Notes: a model not told the origin generated them from the letters alone. Shown: positions 1 through 8,365, counted from the first letter of the stretch. The stretch is 40,876 nucleotides of DNA from an uncultured Acetatifactor sp. (GCA_910585615.1 CAJUFO010000038.1:1-40876), one strand, 5' to 3'. Numbers and translations are program-made.

Positions 1-111
1 AGAAACTGGCCTAAATTTTTTCAAAAAGTTGTTGCATAACTATTGACAAAATGCAATTATAGCGTTTTATGGGAAATTGTGCAATAGGACGAAAATGATT
101 TGAGGTTGCAG

Positions 112-140
112 TTGTTTTTTTAGGAAAGATACTTTATAAT
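112..140 (+). promoter_or_regulatory. sigma-A type promoter for mnmA
   Basis: TTGTTT at 112-117 and a perfect TATAAT at 135-140 are separated by 17 bp. Transcription would begin about 25 bp before the mnmA start, and AGGAGG at 163-168 is well placed for the ATG at 173. A second TTGACA at 43-48 has no good -10 partner. Confidence 0.6.
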
Positions 141-172
141 GTATGCATCAGTTTTGACTTATAGGAGGAAGC

Positions 173-1288
173 ATGACAGAAAAGGTAGTGGTGGGCATGT
201 CGGGAGGCGTGGATTCCTCCGTGGCGGCTTATCTGTTGAAAGAGCAGGGCTATGATGTCATAGGCGTCACCATGCAGATATGGCAGGACGGCGGGGACAC
301 GGCGGAAGAAGGACGCCCCGCGGAGGAAGGGAGAGAGAGTCAGGGATGCTGCGGCCTGTCGGCGGTGGAGGATGCCAGGCGGGTGGCCCAGGTTCTGGAG
401 ATTCCCCACTACGTGATGAATTTCAGACAGGAGTTCAAATGCCATGTGATAGATTATTTCGTAGAAGAATATCTGCAGGGACGTACACCAAACCCCTGCA
501 TCGCCTGTAACCGTTATGTGAAATGGGAGGCGCTTCTGCGCCGGAGCCTTGCCATCGGGGCGGATTATATAGCCACCGGACATTACGCCAGGATTGTCAG
601 GCTGCCGAACGGCCGATTCGCCATCCGCCGGGGCGTAAGCGAAAAAAAGGATCAGACCTACGCCCTCTATAATCTGACCCAGGAGCAGCTCGCCCACACC
701 CTGATGCCCGTGGGCGAGTATGAGAAGGCGGAAGTCCGCGCCATAGCCAGCCGCCTGGGGCTGCCTGTGGCCCAGAAGCCGGACAGCCAGGAAATCTGCT
801 TCGTGCCGGATGACGACTACGCAGGCTTCATCGACGGCCAGGCTCCGGGACGGGTTCCTGGCCCGGGCGATTTCGTGGACGCGGAAGGAAAAGTGCTGGG
901 CAGCCACAAAGGCATCACCCATTACACCATAGGCCAGCGCAGAGGCCTGGGGCTGCCCGGCGAAAAGCGGGTCTATGTGACGGAAATCCGCCCGGATGCC
1001 AATGAGGTAGTCATCGGGGACGACGAGAACCTTTTTACCCGGGAAGTAATCTGCGACCAGGTCAGCTTCATGGCCATAGAGGATCTGGAAGCGCCCATGC
1101 GGGTGCTGGCCAAGATTCGTTACAACCATAAGGGCGGGTACTGCCGGATAGAGAAGCTGCCGGACGGGCGTGTCCGCGCCTTATTCGAATCGCCGGTGCG
1201 GGCGGCCACGCCGGGGCAGTCCATCTGCTTCTATGACGGGGAGTATGTGTGCGGCGGGGGCATCATCACGGGAGCGCATTCCCCATAG
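173..1288 (+). CDS. mnmA: tRNA-specific 2-thiouridylase MnmA
   Basis: Transfers sulfur to uridine-34 of tRNA-Lys, -Glu and -Gln in the cytoplasm, using ATP to adenylate the base (family knowledge). The 371-residue length is normal for the family. An N-terminal PP-loop SGGVDSS begins at residue 10. The two catalytic cysteines are both present: C109 in NPCIACN and C209 in SQEICF. The tRNA-binding signature DQTYALYNL follows residue 159, and the C-terminus has the expected beta-barrel. The ATG at 173 is preceded by AGGAGG at 163-168 and a sigma-A promoter. It is the first gene of the window. A cysteine desulfurase or IscU-like partner, often adjacent, is not seen downstream. Identification is secure. 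Confidence 0.97.
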   Translation: MTEKVVVGMSGGVDSSVAAYLLKEQGYDVIGVTMQIWQDGGDTAEEGRPAEEGRESQGCCGLSAVEDARRVAQVLEIPHYVMNFRQEFKCHVIDYFVEEYLQGRTPNPCIACNRYVKWEALLRRSLAIGADYIATGHYARIVRLPNGRFAIRRGVSEKKDQTYALYNLTQEQLAHTLMPVGEYEKAEVRAIASRLGLPVAQKPDSQEICFVPDDDYAGFIDGQAPGRVPGPGDFVDAEGKVLGSHKGITHYTIGQRRGLGLPGEKRVYVTEIRPDANEVVIGDDENLFTREVICDQVSFMAIEDLEAPMRVLAKIRYNHKGGYCRIEKLPDGRVRALFESPVRAATPGQSICFYDGEYVCGGGIITGAHSP

Positions 1289-1389
1289 AGATGGAGGCCC
1301 GGAAGCCGCCGGCGCAGGGCAGGACAGGCAATTTTCGATTGCCAAGGCATATAATAGGAAGACAGATTATTGCGGAGAAGTGGAAATAA

Positions 1390-1923
1390 ATGGATTTTAT
1401 GAATCAGAACGCTTTGAAGAGGAGCCGCTTCGGTTCCGTCACGGGGACAATCGTGGAGCTGGTGCCGACCAGAATCGGGAACCGCCGCGCAGACGGCTGC
1501 ATGCTGTTCCTCACGGTGGAGGACATGGACGGGAATACTGTGAATTTCGTGGTGACGCCCTCCACCTATGTGGTGGACTTCGAGACCCTGGCTGTGGGGA
1601 TGACGTGCACCTTCTGGTACTCCATGGACGCGCCCATGCCCCTGATTTACCCGCCCCAGTACAATGCGGTGGCGGCAGCGGCCCGGAAGAACGGGCGGAT
1701 GGTGGATGTAGGGTATTACGACACCTCGCTGGTGAACGAGGACCAGACTCTGCAGCTGAACCTGGACGGGAGCGTGGAGGTGCGTACCACCAACAACCAG
1801 TACTTCCAGGGGAGCCCGGCAGGACGCAATCTGGTGGTGACTTACGATAATTCCACCAGGAGCATACCGGCCCAGACCACGCCCTTGAAGATAGTGGTGC
1901 TCTGCGACTTCTGCAGGGGGTAG
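1390..1923 (+). CDS. hypothetical protein, OB-fold-like beta-rich
   Basis: I do not recognise a named family. The 177-residue product has no signal peptide or membrane segment. Its first half (residues about 13-90: FGSVTGTIVELVPTR, then MLFLTVEDMDGNTVNFVV) alternates short beta strands in a way that resembles an OB-fold nucleic-acid or ligand-binding barrel. The second half is polar, with many Asn and Thr, and ends in LKIVVLCDFCRG with two cysteines. The start has only a weak GGAG at 1374-1377. A TATAAT at 1350-1355 and a 6 bp hairpin (1327-1343) lie upstream, so it may have its own weak promoter. It is close to the zinc-ribbon gene (43 bp gap) and probably cotranscribed with it. Confidence 0.75.
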   Translation: MDFMNQNALKRSRFGSVTGTIVELVPTRIGNRRADGCMLFLTVEDMDGNTVNFVVTPSTYVVDFETLAVGMTCTFWYSMDAPMPLIYPPQYNAVAAAARKNGRMVDVGYYDTSLVNEDQTLQLNLDGSVEVRTTNNQYFQGSPAGRNLVVTYDNSTRSIPAQTTPLKIVVLCDFCRG

Positions 1924-1966
1924 GCGGCGCCGCTGAAAATGTCAGATAGCGAGAGAGGAAGAAACG

Positions 1967-2956
1967 ATGTATTTCAGATGTAAGAATTGTGGCGGCAATG
2001 TGGTATACAGTCCGGAGAGGCATGGCATGTACTGCCCCTACTGCGAGAGCGAGGGCAGCGAGGAGCGGGCGGAAGGGCAGACAGGGGCGCTGACCCTCTG
2101 CCCAAACTGCGGCGGCGAGGTGGAGGTGCAGGAGCATACCTCGGCCACCCAGTGCCCCTACTGCGACAGTTTCCTGATATTCAACGAGCGGGTGGAGGGA
2201 AAGTATGCCCCCCGGATGCTGATTCCTTTCCAGATGGGCAAGGAAAGCTGCAAGAATTCCCTGCGGGAGAAGTTCCGGAAATGCCGGTTCTCCCCCACGG
2301 ACTTCCTTTCGGAGGCCCGGTTGAACGGCATACAGGGCTATTATGTGCCCTACTGGTTCTATGATTACAAGACCGTCTGCCACTATCAGGGGGAGGGCAC
2401 CAAGGTCAGGGTCTGGCGCAGCGGGGACAAGGAATATACGGAGACCAGCGTCTTTGCCATAGAGCGCAGCATGGACATGGATTTCGACAGGATTCCCGTG
2501 GACGCCTCGGAACAGATGCCGGACGATGTGATGGATCTGCTGGCCCCCTTCCAGTACGGCCAGATGGTGGACTTCAGCCCCCGGTTCATGTCCGGCTTCT
2601 ACGGGGAGAAGTACAATATGCCCGCCGGTGAGGTGGAGAATCGGGCCATGGCCCTGATGAAGGAGGACGCGGCCAAGCTCCTGCGGGAGAGCTACGCCGG
2701 GTACAATACGGTGCGCACCGTGCGGGAGGACATCTCCGTGAAGGACAGCAGGGCGTCCTACGGGCTGCTGCCGGTGTGGAAGTACATATACCGATATAAG
2801 GAGCAGGACTACCCCTTTTACGTCAACGGGCAGACCGGAAAAATCGTGGGGACGGCGCCCTTCTCCCGGGCGAAGTTCCTGGCGTACACCGGCACGCTGT
2901 GGGCCTGCCTGACGGCTGCCCTGGCGCTTCTGCAGATACTGTTAGGGCTGCTTTGA
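1967..2956 (+). CDS. double zinc-ribbon membrane protein, YdjG-like
   Basis: A 329-residue protein with two N-terminal zinc ribbons: CKNC...CPYC (residues 5-25) and CPNC...CPYC (about 45-65). A soluble middle domain of some 220 residues follows, then one C-terminal transmembrane helix (residues about 305-328). This matches the layout of Bacillus subtilis YdjG, which works with the TPM protein YdjH and the PspA/SPFH proteins YdjF and YdjI in envelope stress. The next gene here is indeed a TPM protein. The YdjG link rests on architecture and neighbourhood, not on an alignment. No PspA or SPFH partner is visible nearby. The ribosome site AGAGGAAG precedes the ATG. Confidence 0.8.
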   Translation: MYFRCKNCGGNVVYSPERHGMYCPYCESEGSEERAEGQTGALTLCPNCGGEVEVQEHTSATQCPYCDSFLIFNERVEGKYAPRMLIPFQMGKESCKNSLREKFRKCRFSPTDFLSEARLNGIQGYYVPYWFYDYKTVCHYQGEGTKVRVWRSGDKEYTETSVFAIERSMDMDFDRIPVDASEQMPDDVMDLLAPFQYGQMVDFSPRFMSGFYGEKYNMPAGEVENRAMALMKEDAAKLLRESYAGYNTVRTVREDISVKDSRASYGLLPVWKYIYRYKEQDYPFYVNGQTGKIVGTAPFSRAKFLAYTGTLWACLTAALALLQILLGLL

Positions 2957-2992
2957 TTCAACACAGAAATGCAGGCGAAAGAGGTTGGAAAA

Positions 2993-3895
2993 ATGGAAGA
3001 GGATTTTAAGAAAGAAGCAAGGAAACAATATCTGCACTATTTCCGCTATTGGTTCATCGGGATAGGAATCCTGGCGGTGGCGTGCATCGTGGCGGCGCTG
3101 TCGGCCCGGACGCGGGACATGCCCAGAGCAAACAACGAGGCGCCTAAGGAGCGGGTGTATGACTACGCGGACGTACTCACCGATGCGGAGGAAAAGGATC
3201 TGCGGGAATATATAGCGAAGACGGAGAGGGAACTGCACATAGACATCGTGCTGGTGACCTTCAGCCAGTCCGTGGAAGGGCAGGAGGCCATGGAGCAGTA
3301 CGGCCTGCGGTCAGCGGACTGGGAGCAGAACATGCGCGACCTGGCGGACGATTTCTGGGACGAGAATAAATTTGGCTACAACGCGGGCTTTGAGGGGGAC
3401 GGTGTCCTTCTGCTGCACAACTGGTACGAGGGCCAGAACGGCGAGCATCTGTCCACCAGCGGCAGGGTGGAGGAGAGGTTCAGCCTCCATGACATTGATG
3501 AGGTGCTCTACGCGGTGGACGAGTATTACGATACGGATTCCTACAAGGCCTACAGGGCTTATGTGAAGGAAGTGGCCCGGCTGATGGACGATTCCCTGTC
3601 CCTGCCTTTTTCCTGGGGGCTGGTGGCCATCCTGCCTGTCATCGTGGCCATAATCTATGCCGTCAGCGGCGCCTCCCAGAAGAAGGCGGAGAACACGGTG
3701 GCGGTGAACGCCTATGTGGCGGGCGGCAGGCCGGAGCTTCGGAATAAGGAGGATATGCTGATTCGGAAGAACGTGGCCGCCAGGAAGATTGAGACAGACT
3801 CCGGCAGCGGAGGCGGAGGCGGGCACAGCGGAGGCGGCGGGCACCATACCAGCAGCGGCGGGGCCAGCCATGGCGGCGGGAGCCACAGGCACTAG
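2993..3895 (+). CDS. TPM-domain membrane protein, YdjH/YgcG-like
   Basis: The ATG at 2993 is chosen because AGAGG lies 8 bp before it; an upstream ATG at 2969 has no ribosome site. The 300-residue protein has a transmembrane helix at about residues 20-38. An extracytoplasmic TPM domain follows (about 55-210; VYDYADVLTDAEEKDLREYI is the classic opening of TPM_phosphatase/YgcG domains). A second helix lies at about 210-232. The cytoplasmic tail ends in a run of Gly, His and Ser. TPM domains are linked to membrane-complex quality control and envelope stress. It sits 36 bp after the zinc-ribbon gene, mirroring ydjG-ydjH. The His-rich tail could bind metal; that is inference. Confidence 0.85.
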   Translation: MEEDFKKEARKQYLHYFRYWFIGIGILAVACIVAALSARTRDMPRANNEAPKERVYDYADVLTDAEEKDLREYIAKTERELHIDIVLVTFSQSVEGQEAMEQYGLRSADWEQNMRDLADDFWDENKFGYNAGFEGDGVLLLHNWYEGQNGEHLSTSGRVEERFSLHDIDEVLYAVDEYYDTDSYKAYRAYVKEVARLMDDSLSLPFSWGLVAILPVIVAIIYAVSGASQKKAENTVAVNAYVAGGRPELRNKEDMLIRKNVAARKIETDSGSGGGGGHSGGGGHHTSSGGASHGGGSHRH

Positions 3896-3950
3896 AGGCC
3901 CGGGATGTGAAGAAGGGCCATCGGGCAGAGAGAAAAGAGGCGGAGCGAAG

Positions 3951-4733
3951 ATGAGGGCAAATTACCATACGCATACATGGCGGTGCATGCATGCTTCGGG
4001 AACGGAGAGGGAATATGTGGAGAGCGCCATCCAGGGCGGGCTCAAGGTTCTTGGGTTTTCCGACCACACACCCTATCCCTATCCAAAGGAGTTCAGCTCC
4101 CACATGCGGATGCAGGTGGATCAGCTGGAGGGCTATGTGGACACGGTCCTGGACCTGAAGCGGGAATACCGGGAGGATATCGAGATCCATCTGGGCCTGG
4201 AGGTAGAGTATTACACGGAACATTATATCAAGTATTTCCATAAGCTGCAGCGTCTGGTGGCGGACTATCCGGTGGAATATTTCCTGCTGGGCCAGCACTA
4301 CATCGACTGCGAATTCGGCGGAAGCTGGAGCGGCAGGCCCACCGACGACCCGAATGTGCTGCGGCGCTACTGCGCGCAGACCGGTGAGGCCATGGAGACA
4401 GGGTATTTCACCTATGTGGCCCATCCGGACCTGATCCGCTTCACAGGGGATGAAAGTATCTATGAGGAGCAGATGCGTGCGCTCTGCCGGAAAGCGAGAG
4501 AGTTAAGCCTGCCTCTGGAAATCAACTGCCTGGGGATTTACGAAGGCAGACATTATCCCAGCGACCGGTTCTGGGAGATTGCCGGAGAGGAGGGCTGCGA
4601 GGCGGTCATCGGAATAGACGCCCATGACGCGGAAGCCCTGAACCGCCCGCAACCGGTACAGGCAGCGGAGGACATGGCGAGACGATATGGGCTTGCGCTG
4701 CGGGAGACGGTGGAATTACGGGCTCCGGTGTGA
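3951..4733 (+). CDS. histidinol-phosphatase, PHP superfamily (HisJ/HisK type)
   Basis: Dephosphorylates L-histidinol phosphate in histidine synthesis if the family assignment holds. The 260-residue product starts MRANYHTHTWRCMHASG, so the first PHP metal motif HxH is at residues 6-8. GFSDHTPYPYP follows, then GLEVEYY, LLGQHYID, YVAHPDLI and a closing GIDAHD, which supply the remaining metal ligands. The reading frame stays open upstream to 3789, but the ATG at 3951 has a GGAG ribosome site and gives the standard family start. It lies 55 bp after the TPM gene and a strong terminator follows at once. No other his gene is in view, so related PHP phosphoesterase activity is possible. Confidence 0.88.
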   Translation: MRANYHTHTWRCMHASGTEREYVESAIQGGLKVLGFSDHTPYPYPKEFSSHMRMQVDQLEGYVDTVLDLKREYREDIEIHLGLEVEYYTEHYIKYFHKLQRLVADYPVEYFLLGQHYIDCEFGGSWSGRPTDDPNVLRRYCAQTGEAMETGYFTYVAHPDLIRFTGDESIYEEQMRALCRKARELSLPLEINCLGIYEGRHYPSDRFWEIAGEEGCEAVIGIDAHDAEALNRPQPVQAAEDMARRYGLALRETVELRAPV

Positions 4734-4739
4734 GGAGGA

Positions 4740-4765
4740 GGCGCCGATTTTTCGGTGCCTTTTTT
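4740..4765 (+). terminator. Rho-independent terminator after the PHP gene
   Basis: An 8 bp stem (4740-4747 with 4752-4759, one G-U pair) with a TTTT loop is followed by six T at 4760-4765. It overlaps the end of the histidinol-phosphatase gene region by a few bases downstream of its stop. Confidence 0.9.
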
Positions 4766-4803
4766 GCGCGCTTTTTTCATAGCATATTTTTCGAAAATGA
4801 TAC

Positions 4804-4832
4804 TTGACAATGCCCCAAAATAAACTTACAGT
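4804..4832 (+). promoter_or_regulatory. sigma-A promoter of the sugar module
   Basis: A perfect TTGACA at 4804-4809 and TACAGT at 4827-4832 are spaced 17 bp. It lies just after the terminator and about 58 bp before the isomerase start, so it opens a new transcription unit. Confidence 0.7.
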
Positions 4833-4890
4833 TAGGAAGAACAGATTAGTCAACAAGATGTACAAATAAATATTCCAAGGAGGAAATCAT

Positions 4891-5769
4891 ATGAGGCTGG
4901 TCACGCAGACGCATATCACAGCGGAGACTTTCGGGGACGAGGCATGTATCCCGATTCTGAAGCAGGCGGGCTTCGAGGCTCTGGACTGGTCGTTCTTCGG
5001 CATGGAGCAGGGAAAGGGAGTCTGGTGCAGCGATGCCTGGAGGGAGCATGCCCTTAGCCTGAAGGAGGCCGCCGCCCGGTGCGGCATGGGATTTTCCCAG
5101 GCCCATGCGCCCTTCCCTTCTTCCCGGGGAGAGGAGCCGTACGACTCGGATATCCGGAAATGGATCCTGCGCTCCATGGAGGCTGCCGCGCTGATGGGGG
5201 TACATAATATCGTGGTCCATCCCGTGCAGGAGCTGGAGTACGCCACGAACGAGGAGAAGCTGTGGGAGGAGAATCTGGAGTTCTACCGCGGCCTGATACC
5301 CTACTGCGAGGAATACGGAATCCGTATCTGCGCGGAGAACATGTGGCAGTGGGACAAGCGGCGGAATTATATCGTGGACAGTGTCTGTGCCCGTCCGGAT
5401 GAATTCGTCAGGCTGCTGGACGAGCTGGACAGCCCATGGGTGGTGGGCTGCCTGGATCTGGGGCATTGCGCGCTGGTGGGCAGGGAGCCTCAGGACGTGA
5501 TACGCGCCATGGGGGCGAAGCGGCTCCAGGCGCTGCATGTCCATGACGTGAACTACGTCCGGGACTGCCATACCATGCCTTTTATGGAGAGTCTGGACTG
5601 GGAGGCCATAACCCGCGCTCTGGCGGAGATCGGCTATGAGGGGGACTTTACCTTGGAGGCGGACGAATTCCTGCGGGGGCTTCCGCCGGAACTGATGCCT
5701 GAGGCCAGCGTCCTGATGGCGAAGACCGGGCGTTATCTGATGAAGCGCATCGAGGAGCAGAGGGTATGA
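4891..5769 (+). CDS. sugar phosphate isomerase/epimerase (AP endonuclease 2-like TIM barrel)
   Basis: A 292-residue protein of the xylose-isomerase-like TIM barrel family. Metal-binding signatures appear in order: SQAHAPF (about residue 69), NIVVHPV, RICAENMWQW, VGCLDLGHCAL, LHVHDVN and a final TLEADEF. Such enzymes isomerise or epimerise free or phosphorylated sugars and inositols; the substrate cannot be read from the sequence. AGGAGG at 4878-4883 precedes the ATG, with a promoter at 4804-4832. The stop codon TGA overlaps the original ATG of the kinase gene (ATGA at 5766-5769), showing the two were translationally coupled before the insertion. Two SIS proteins lie further downstream. Confidence 0.87.
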   Translation: MRLVTQTHITAETFGDEACIPILKQAGFEALDWSFFGMEQGKGVWCSDAWREHALSLKEAAARCGMGFSQAHAPFPSSRGEEPYDSDIRKWILRSMEAAALMGVHNIVVHPVQELEYATNEEKLWEENLEFYRGLIPYCEEYGIRICAENMWQWDKRRNYIVDSVCARPDEFVRLLDELDSPWVVGCLDLGHCALVGREPQDVIRAMGAKRLQALHVHDVNYVRDCHTMPFMESLDWEAITRALAEIGYEGDFTLEADEFLRGLPPELMPEASVLMAKTGRYLMKRIEEQRV

Positions 5770-6870
5770 GATATTATACTGCATAACGCTGAATGCTGCC
5801 TAATGTAATCATGCGAATGAACCAGTCAGCGTTATGCAGTCCGGTTTCACGGCAAGTGAAATCGTTAAGCAGTATATATTGCCGCAGACGGCGGAGGCAC
5901 CAAGCTCCAGGCCATTCTGTACGATGAGGACCTGCACATCGTCGGCAGCGCCCGCATGTCCGGGACCAACACGATTCTGCGGAGGCCTGAGGACGTCCGG
6001 GAGGACATGGGCAGGCTGATAGAGGAGCTGGTCCCGGAGGGAGTCTGCCAGGTGGAGGGCGTGGACCTGTGTGTGCTGAAGTATGGCGAGGCGTTCCTGG
6101 ACATCCTGAGGAAGCGCTGCACGGTGGGCGGCCATGCCCTCTACGGAGAGGGGGAGACGGCCCTGGCGGCTGCAGGCGCGGCCTACGGAATCGTGGCCCA
6201 GGCGGGCACAGGGTCGGACGCCTTTCTGGTCCAGCCGGGCGGTCAGATGAGCATAGGCGGCTGGGGATACATATTCGGGGACGAGGGCAGCGGCTATGAC
6301 ATAGGCGAAAGGACCCTGCGGGCTGCCATCCATGCGTTTGACGGCCGCGGCCCGAAGACGTTGATTCTGGACATCCTGAAAGAGAGATGGGGGTTTGGGG
6401 AGCTGTGGGACATAGTGGGGATGGCCATGGGGGGAGGGGACTACCGCCACCTGGTGGCATCCGCGTCCTATATCACGTCGGAGGCCGCCAGGCTGGATGA
6501 CGCCGTGGCGCTCGGCATATACGAGACGGCAGCCCGGGAGATGGCAGCCCAGGTGTTCGCCGTCGCCGCCAGGAACGGAGGGGCCTGGCAGGGACCGATA
6601 GTGGCCTCCGGTGGGGTGTGGAAGGGACATCCCAGGATGTTCCAGGCTTTCTGTGGGGAAATCCGTGAGCGGTACCCGGATGCGCGGATTGTCCATCCGG
6701 TGTTCGAGCCGGTGGTGGGATGTGTGGTTCTGCGCCGATTTGCGGACGGAGAAACGTTCGAAGGCTTCGCAGACAGCCTGCGGAGGGAGTTTGCCCCTTT
6801 TTGCTACAGCGCAGAGGGACAGCCAAGATTCCGGCCTGTGGACAGCGCTGCCAGACAGTGCCCCGAGTGA
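5766..6870 (+). pseudogene. BadF/BadG/NAGK-type sugar kinase, start disrupted by insertion
   Basis: The protein body is clear: a GTGS nucleotide-binding loop in VAQAGTGSDAF, then GGWGYIFGDEGSGYDIG, as in N-acetylglucosamine kinase and BadF/BcrA ATPases, which phosphorylate amino sugars or related substrates. The N-terminal phosphate motif DGGGTK is encoded at 5887-5904, in frame with the body, but no normal start precedes it: an in-frame TAA lies at 5866. ATG-AGA-TAT at 5766-5774 is the expected start, separated from ATT-GCC-GCA-GAC by about 100 bp of palindromic DNA. Removing the block gives M-R-Y-(Y)-I-A-A-D-G-G-G-T-K and a protein of about 333 residues. As it stands, translation from 5766 ends after six codons. 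The next ATG, at 5956, would give a 304-residue protein lacking DGGGTK. Use of ATT at 5878 as a rare start cannot be excluded. Confidence 0.75.
5775..5876. repeat. MITE-like palindromic insertion of about 100 bp
   Basis: The ends are imperfect inverted repeats: TATACTGCATAACGCT at the left against TATACTGCTTAACGAT read inward from the right, 14 of 16 matching. A third arm lies inside: 5778-5792 and 5826-5840 form a perfect 15 bp inverted repeat around a 33 bp spacer. A further 8 bp hairpin (one G-U pair) spans 5843-5863. ATAT occurs on both flanks (5771-5774 and 5874-5877) and may be a target duplication; TATA at 5775-5778 and 5875-5878 is an alternative. No protein is encoded. It interrupts the kinase start. 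The exact ends are uncertain by a few bases. Confidence 0.7.
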
Positions 6871-6896
6871 GATAGAGAAAGGAAAGAGGTAGCAAG

Positions 6897-7637
6897 ATGA
6901 ATGCAACGGAGAGCTATTACTCCCGGGTGACGGAAATCATGTCCCAGGTCTTCCGCCAGGAGAAGGATGCCATGGAACAGGCGGCGGAGAAGCTGGCCCA
7001 GGCGAACAGGGAGAAGAGATCCATCTTCGCGTTTGGCTGCAACCACGCGGGCCTGATCGCGCTGGAGCTATTTTACCGGACGGGGGGCATGGTCACCGTG
7101 AATCCCGTCCGTGCCCCGGGCATGATGCTGGAGGTGTCGCCCATTACCATGAGCAGCGAACTGGAGAGGATTCCGGACTATGGGAAGGTGGTTTTCGAAT
7201 CCCTGCCGGCCAAAGAGGGCGATGTCATCATGATTCACTCCGTATCCGGAAGGAACGCGGTGACAGTGGACATGGCGAAGGCGGCCAGGGAGAAGGGGCT
7301 GACGGTAATCGTGGTCACCAATATGCAGACTGCCACGGCAGTCTCCTCCCGCCATCTCTCCGGGAAGAAGCTGCATGATTATGCGGATATCCTAATCGAC
7401 AACCACGGGGATTACGGCGACGCGTCGGTCCGGCTCGAGGGCTTTGCCCAGAAGATAGCCTCCACCTCCACAGTGGTGGGCGCGGCTATCCTGAACGCGG
7501 TGGTCGCCCGGGCCTGCGAGCTTCTGTGGGAGCAGGGCATCCGGCCGCCTGTATTCATGAGCGGCAATGTGGACGGCGGGGACGCATACAACAAGGCCGT
7601 TATCGCGGAGCACGCGGAAAATATATTTTATATGTAG
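6897..7637 (+). CDS. SIS-domain sugar isomerase-like protein, UPF0309 family
   Basis: A 246-residue single SIS domain protein. It matches what I know of the UPF0309 family along its length: FGCNHAGLIALELFYRTGG near residue 41, NPVRAPGMMLE, the phosphosugar-binding SVSGRNAVTVDMA, SSRHLSGKKLHDYADILID and the closing FMSGNVDGGD. SIS domains bind phosphosugars and either isomerise them or sense them. The protein is cytoplasmic, without signal or membrane segment. It starts 26 bp after the kinase gene with an AGAGG site, and a second SIS gene follows after 12 bp, so all four genes form one operon. Reaction and substrate are unknown. Confidence 0.88.
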   Translation: MNATESYYSRVTEIMSQVFRQEKDAMEQAAEKLAQANREKRSIFAFGCNHAGLIALELFYRTGGMVTVNPVRAPGMMLEVSPITMSSELERIPDYGKVVFESLPAKEGDVIMIHSVSGRNAVTVDMAKAAREKGLTVIVVTNMQTATAVSSRHLSGKKLHDYADILIDNHGDYGDASVRLEGFAQKIASTSTVVGAAILNAVVARACELLWEQGIRPPVFMSGNVDGGDAYNKAVIAEHAENIFYM

Positions 7638-7649
7638 GAGGATGAAGAG

Positions 7650-8297
7650 ATGGAATTGATGGAACGATATCAGGAAGCGGCGCTGGAGCTGCTGGGCAAG
7701 GTGCGCACCACCCAGAAGGACGTCATCCGCAAGGCGGGAGAGATGGTCGCGGAAGCGGCGGAGCACGGGCAGAAGATTTATTTCACCAGAGTCGTCCACG
7801 GCATCGAGCATGACCTGATCAGCCGGGGCGGCGGGCCGATTTTCTACCAGGAGTACAAGAAGGGCGAGACGGCGCTGAAGGAGGGGGACATCCTGTTCAT
7901 GGGCTCCGTCTCCGGACGCACCGCTGAAGAGGTGGAGCTGGCGTACAATTCCGTGAACGCCGGCGTGAAGGTGATCCTTCTCACCAGCATAGCCTATTCC
8001 GATGCTGTGGAGCCGGTGCACCCCAGCGGAAAGAGGCTGTACGAGATCGCCACGCTGGCGATAGATATGTGCGTGCCTGTAGCGGAGGCCCTGCTGGATG
8101 TGGAGGGGCTGGATGCCAGATTCGCGGCATCCTCAGGGATAGCGTCCACGTTCATCCTCTGGAGCCTGACCTCTGTGGCGGTGGAGAAGATGCTGGCGGA
8201 GGGCTATAAGCCGGGCGTGTTCCGCAGCCATAACTTCCCCGGAGGCCCGGAGCACAATGAGGCCATCAAGGCGCACTATGCGGAGTATGGATGGTAA
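7650..8297 (+). CDS. SIS-domain protein (second in the sugar module)
   Basis: A 215-residue SIS domain protein, shorter than its neighbour but with the same order of parts: KIYFTRVVHGIEHDLISRGG in place of the glycine-rich opening, FMGSVSGRTAEEVELA as the phosphosugar loop, VEPVHPSGKRLYEIA, ASSGIASTFILW, and an ending FRSHNFPGGPEHN that parallels the upstream protein's FMSGNVDGGD. The two could form a heteromer; that is inference. AGGAGG (7636-7641) precedes the ATG. It is the last gene of the operon; a bidirectional terminator follows at 8322. Confidence 0.85.
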   Translation: MELMERYQEAALELLGKVRTTQKDVIRKAGEMVAEAAEHGQKIYFTRVVHGIEHDLISRGGGPIFYQEYKKGETALKEGDILFMGSVSGRTAEEVELAYNSVNAGVKVILLTSIAYSDAVEPVHPSGKRLYEIATLAIDMCVPVAEALLDVEGLDARFAASSGIASTFILWSLTSVAVEKMLAEGYKPGVFRSHNFPGGPEHNEAIKAHYAEYGW

Positions 8298-8321
8298 TGA
8301 AGGGCTGAGAAGCGGATAGGA

Positions 8322-8365
8322 AAACAAGGAAGCACCCGTGGTGAGAGACGGGTGCTTCCTTGTTT
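8322..8365. terminator. bidirectional terminator between the SIS operon and rpsT
   Basis: A perfect 18 bp stem (8322-8339 with 8348-8365) closes an 8-base loop. On the minus strand it ends in TTGTTTT, fitting rpsT; on the plus strand the T tract is shorter but the stem is very strong. The two operons converge here. Confidence 0.88.

Noticed and set aside
1327..1355. Hairpin and TATAAT between mnmA and the next gene as terminator plus promoter
   Set aside because: The 6 bp hairpin has no T tract and the -10 has no -35, so neither is listed as a feature.
3663..4424. Open frame of 253 codons on the minus strand across the TPM and PHP genes
   Set aside because: Both plus-strand genes have clear motifs and starts; the antisense frame is Arg/Pro/Ser-rich as expected of a shadow.
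5956..6870. Kinase called as an intact gene from the ATG at 5956
   Set aside because: This start would drop the DGGGTK nucleotide-binding motif that is still coded just upstream in the same frame.
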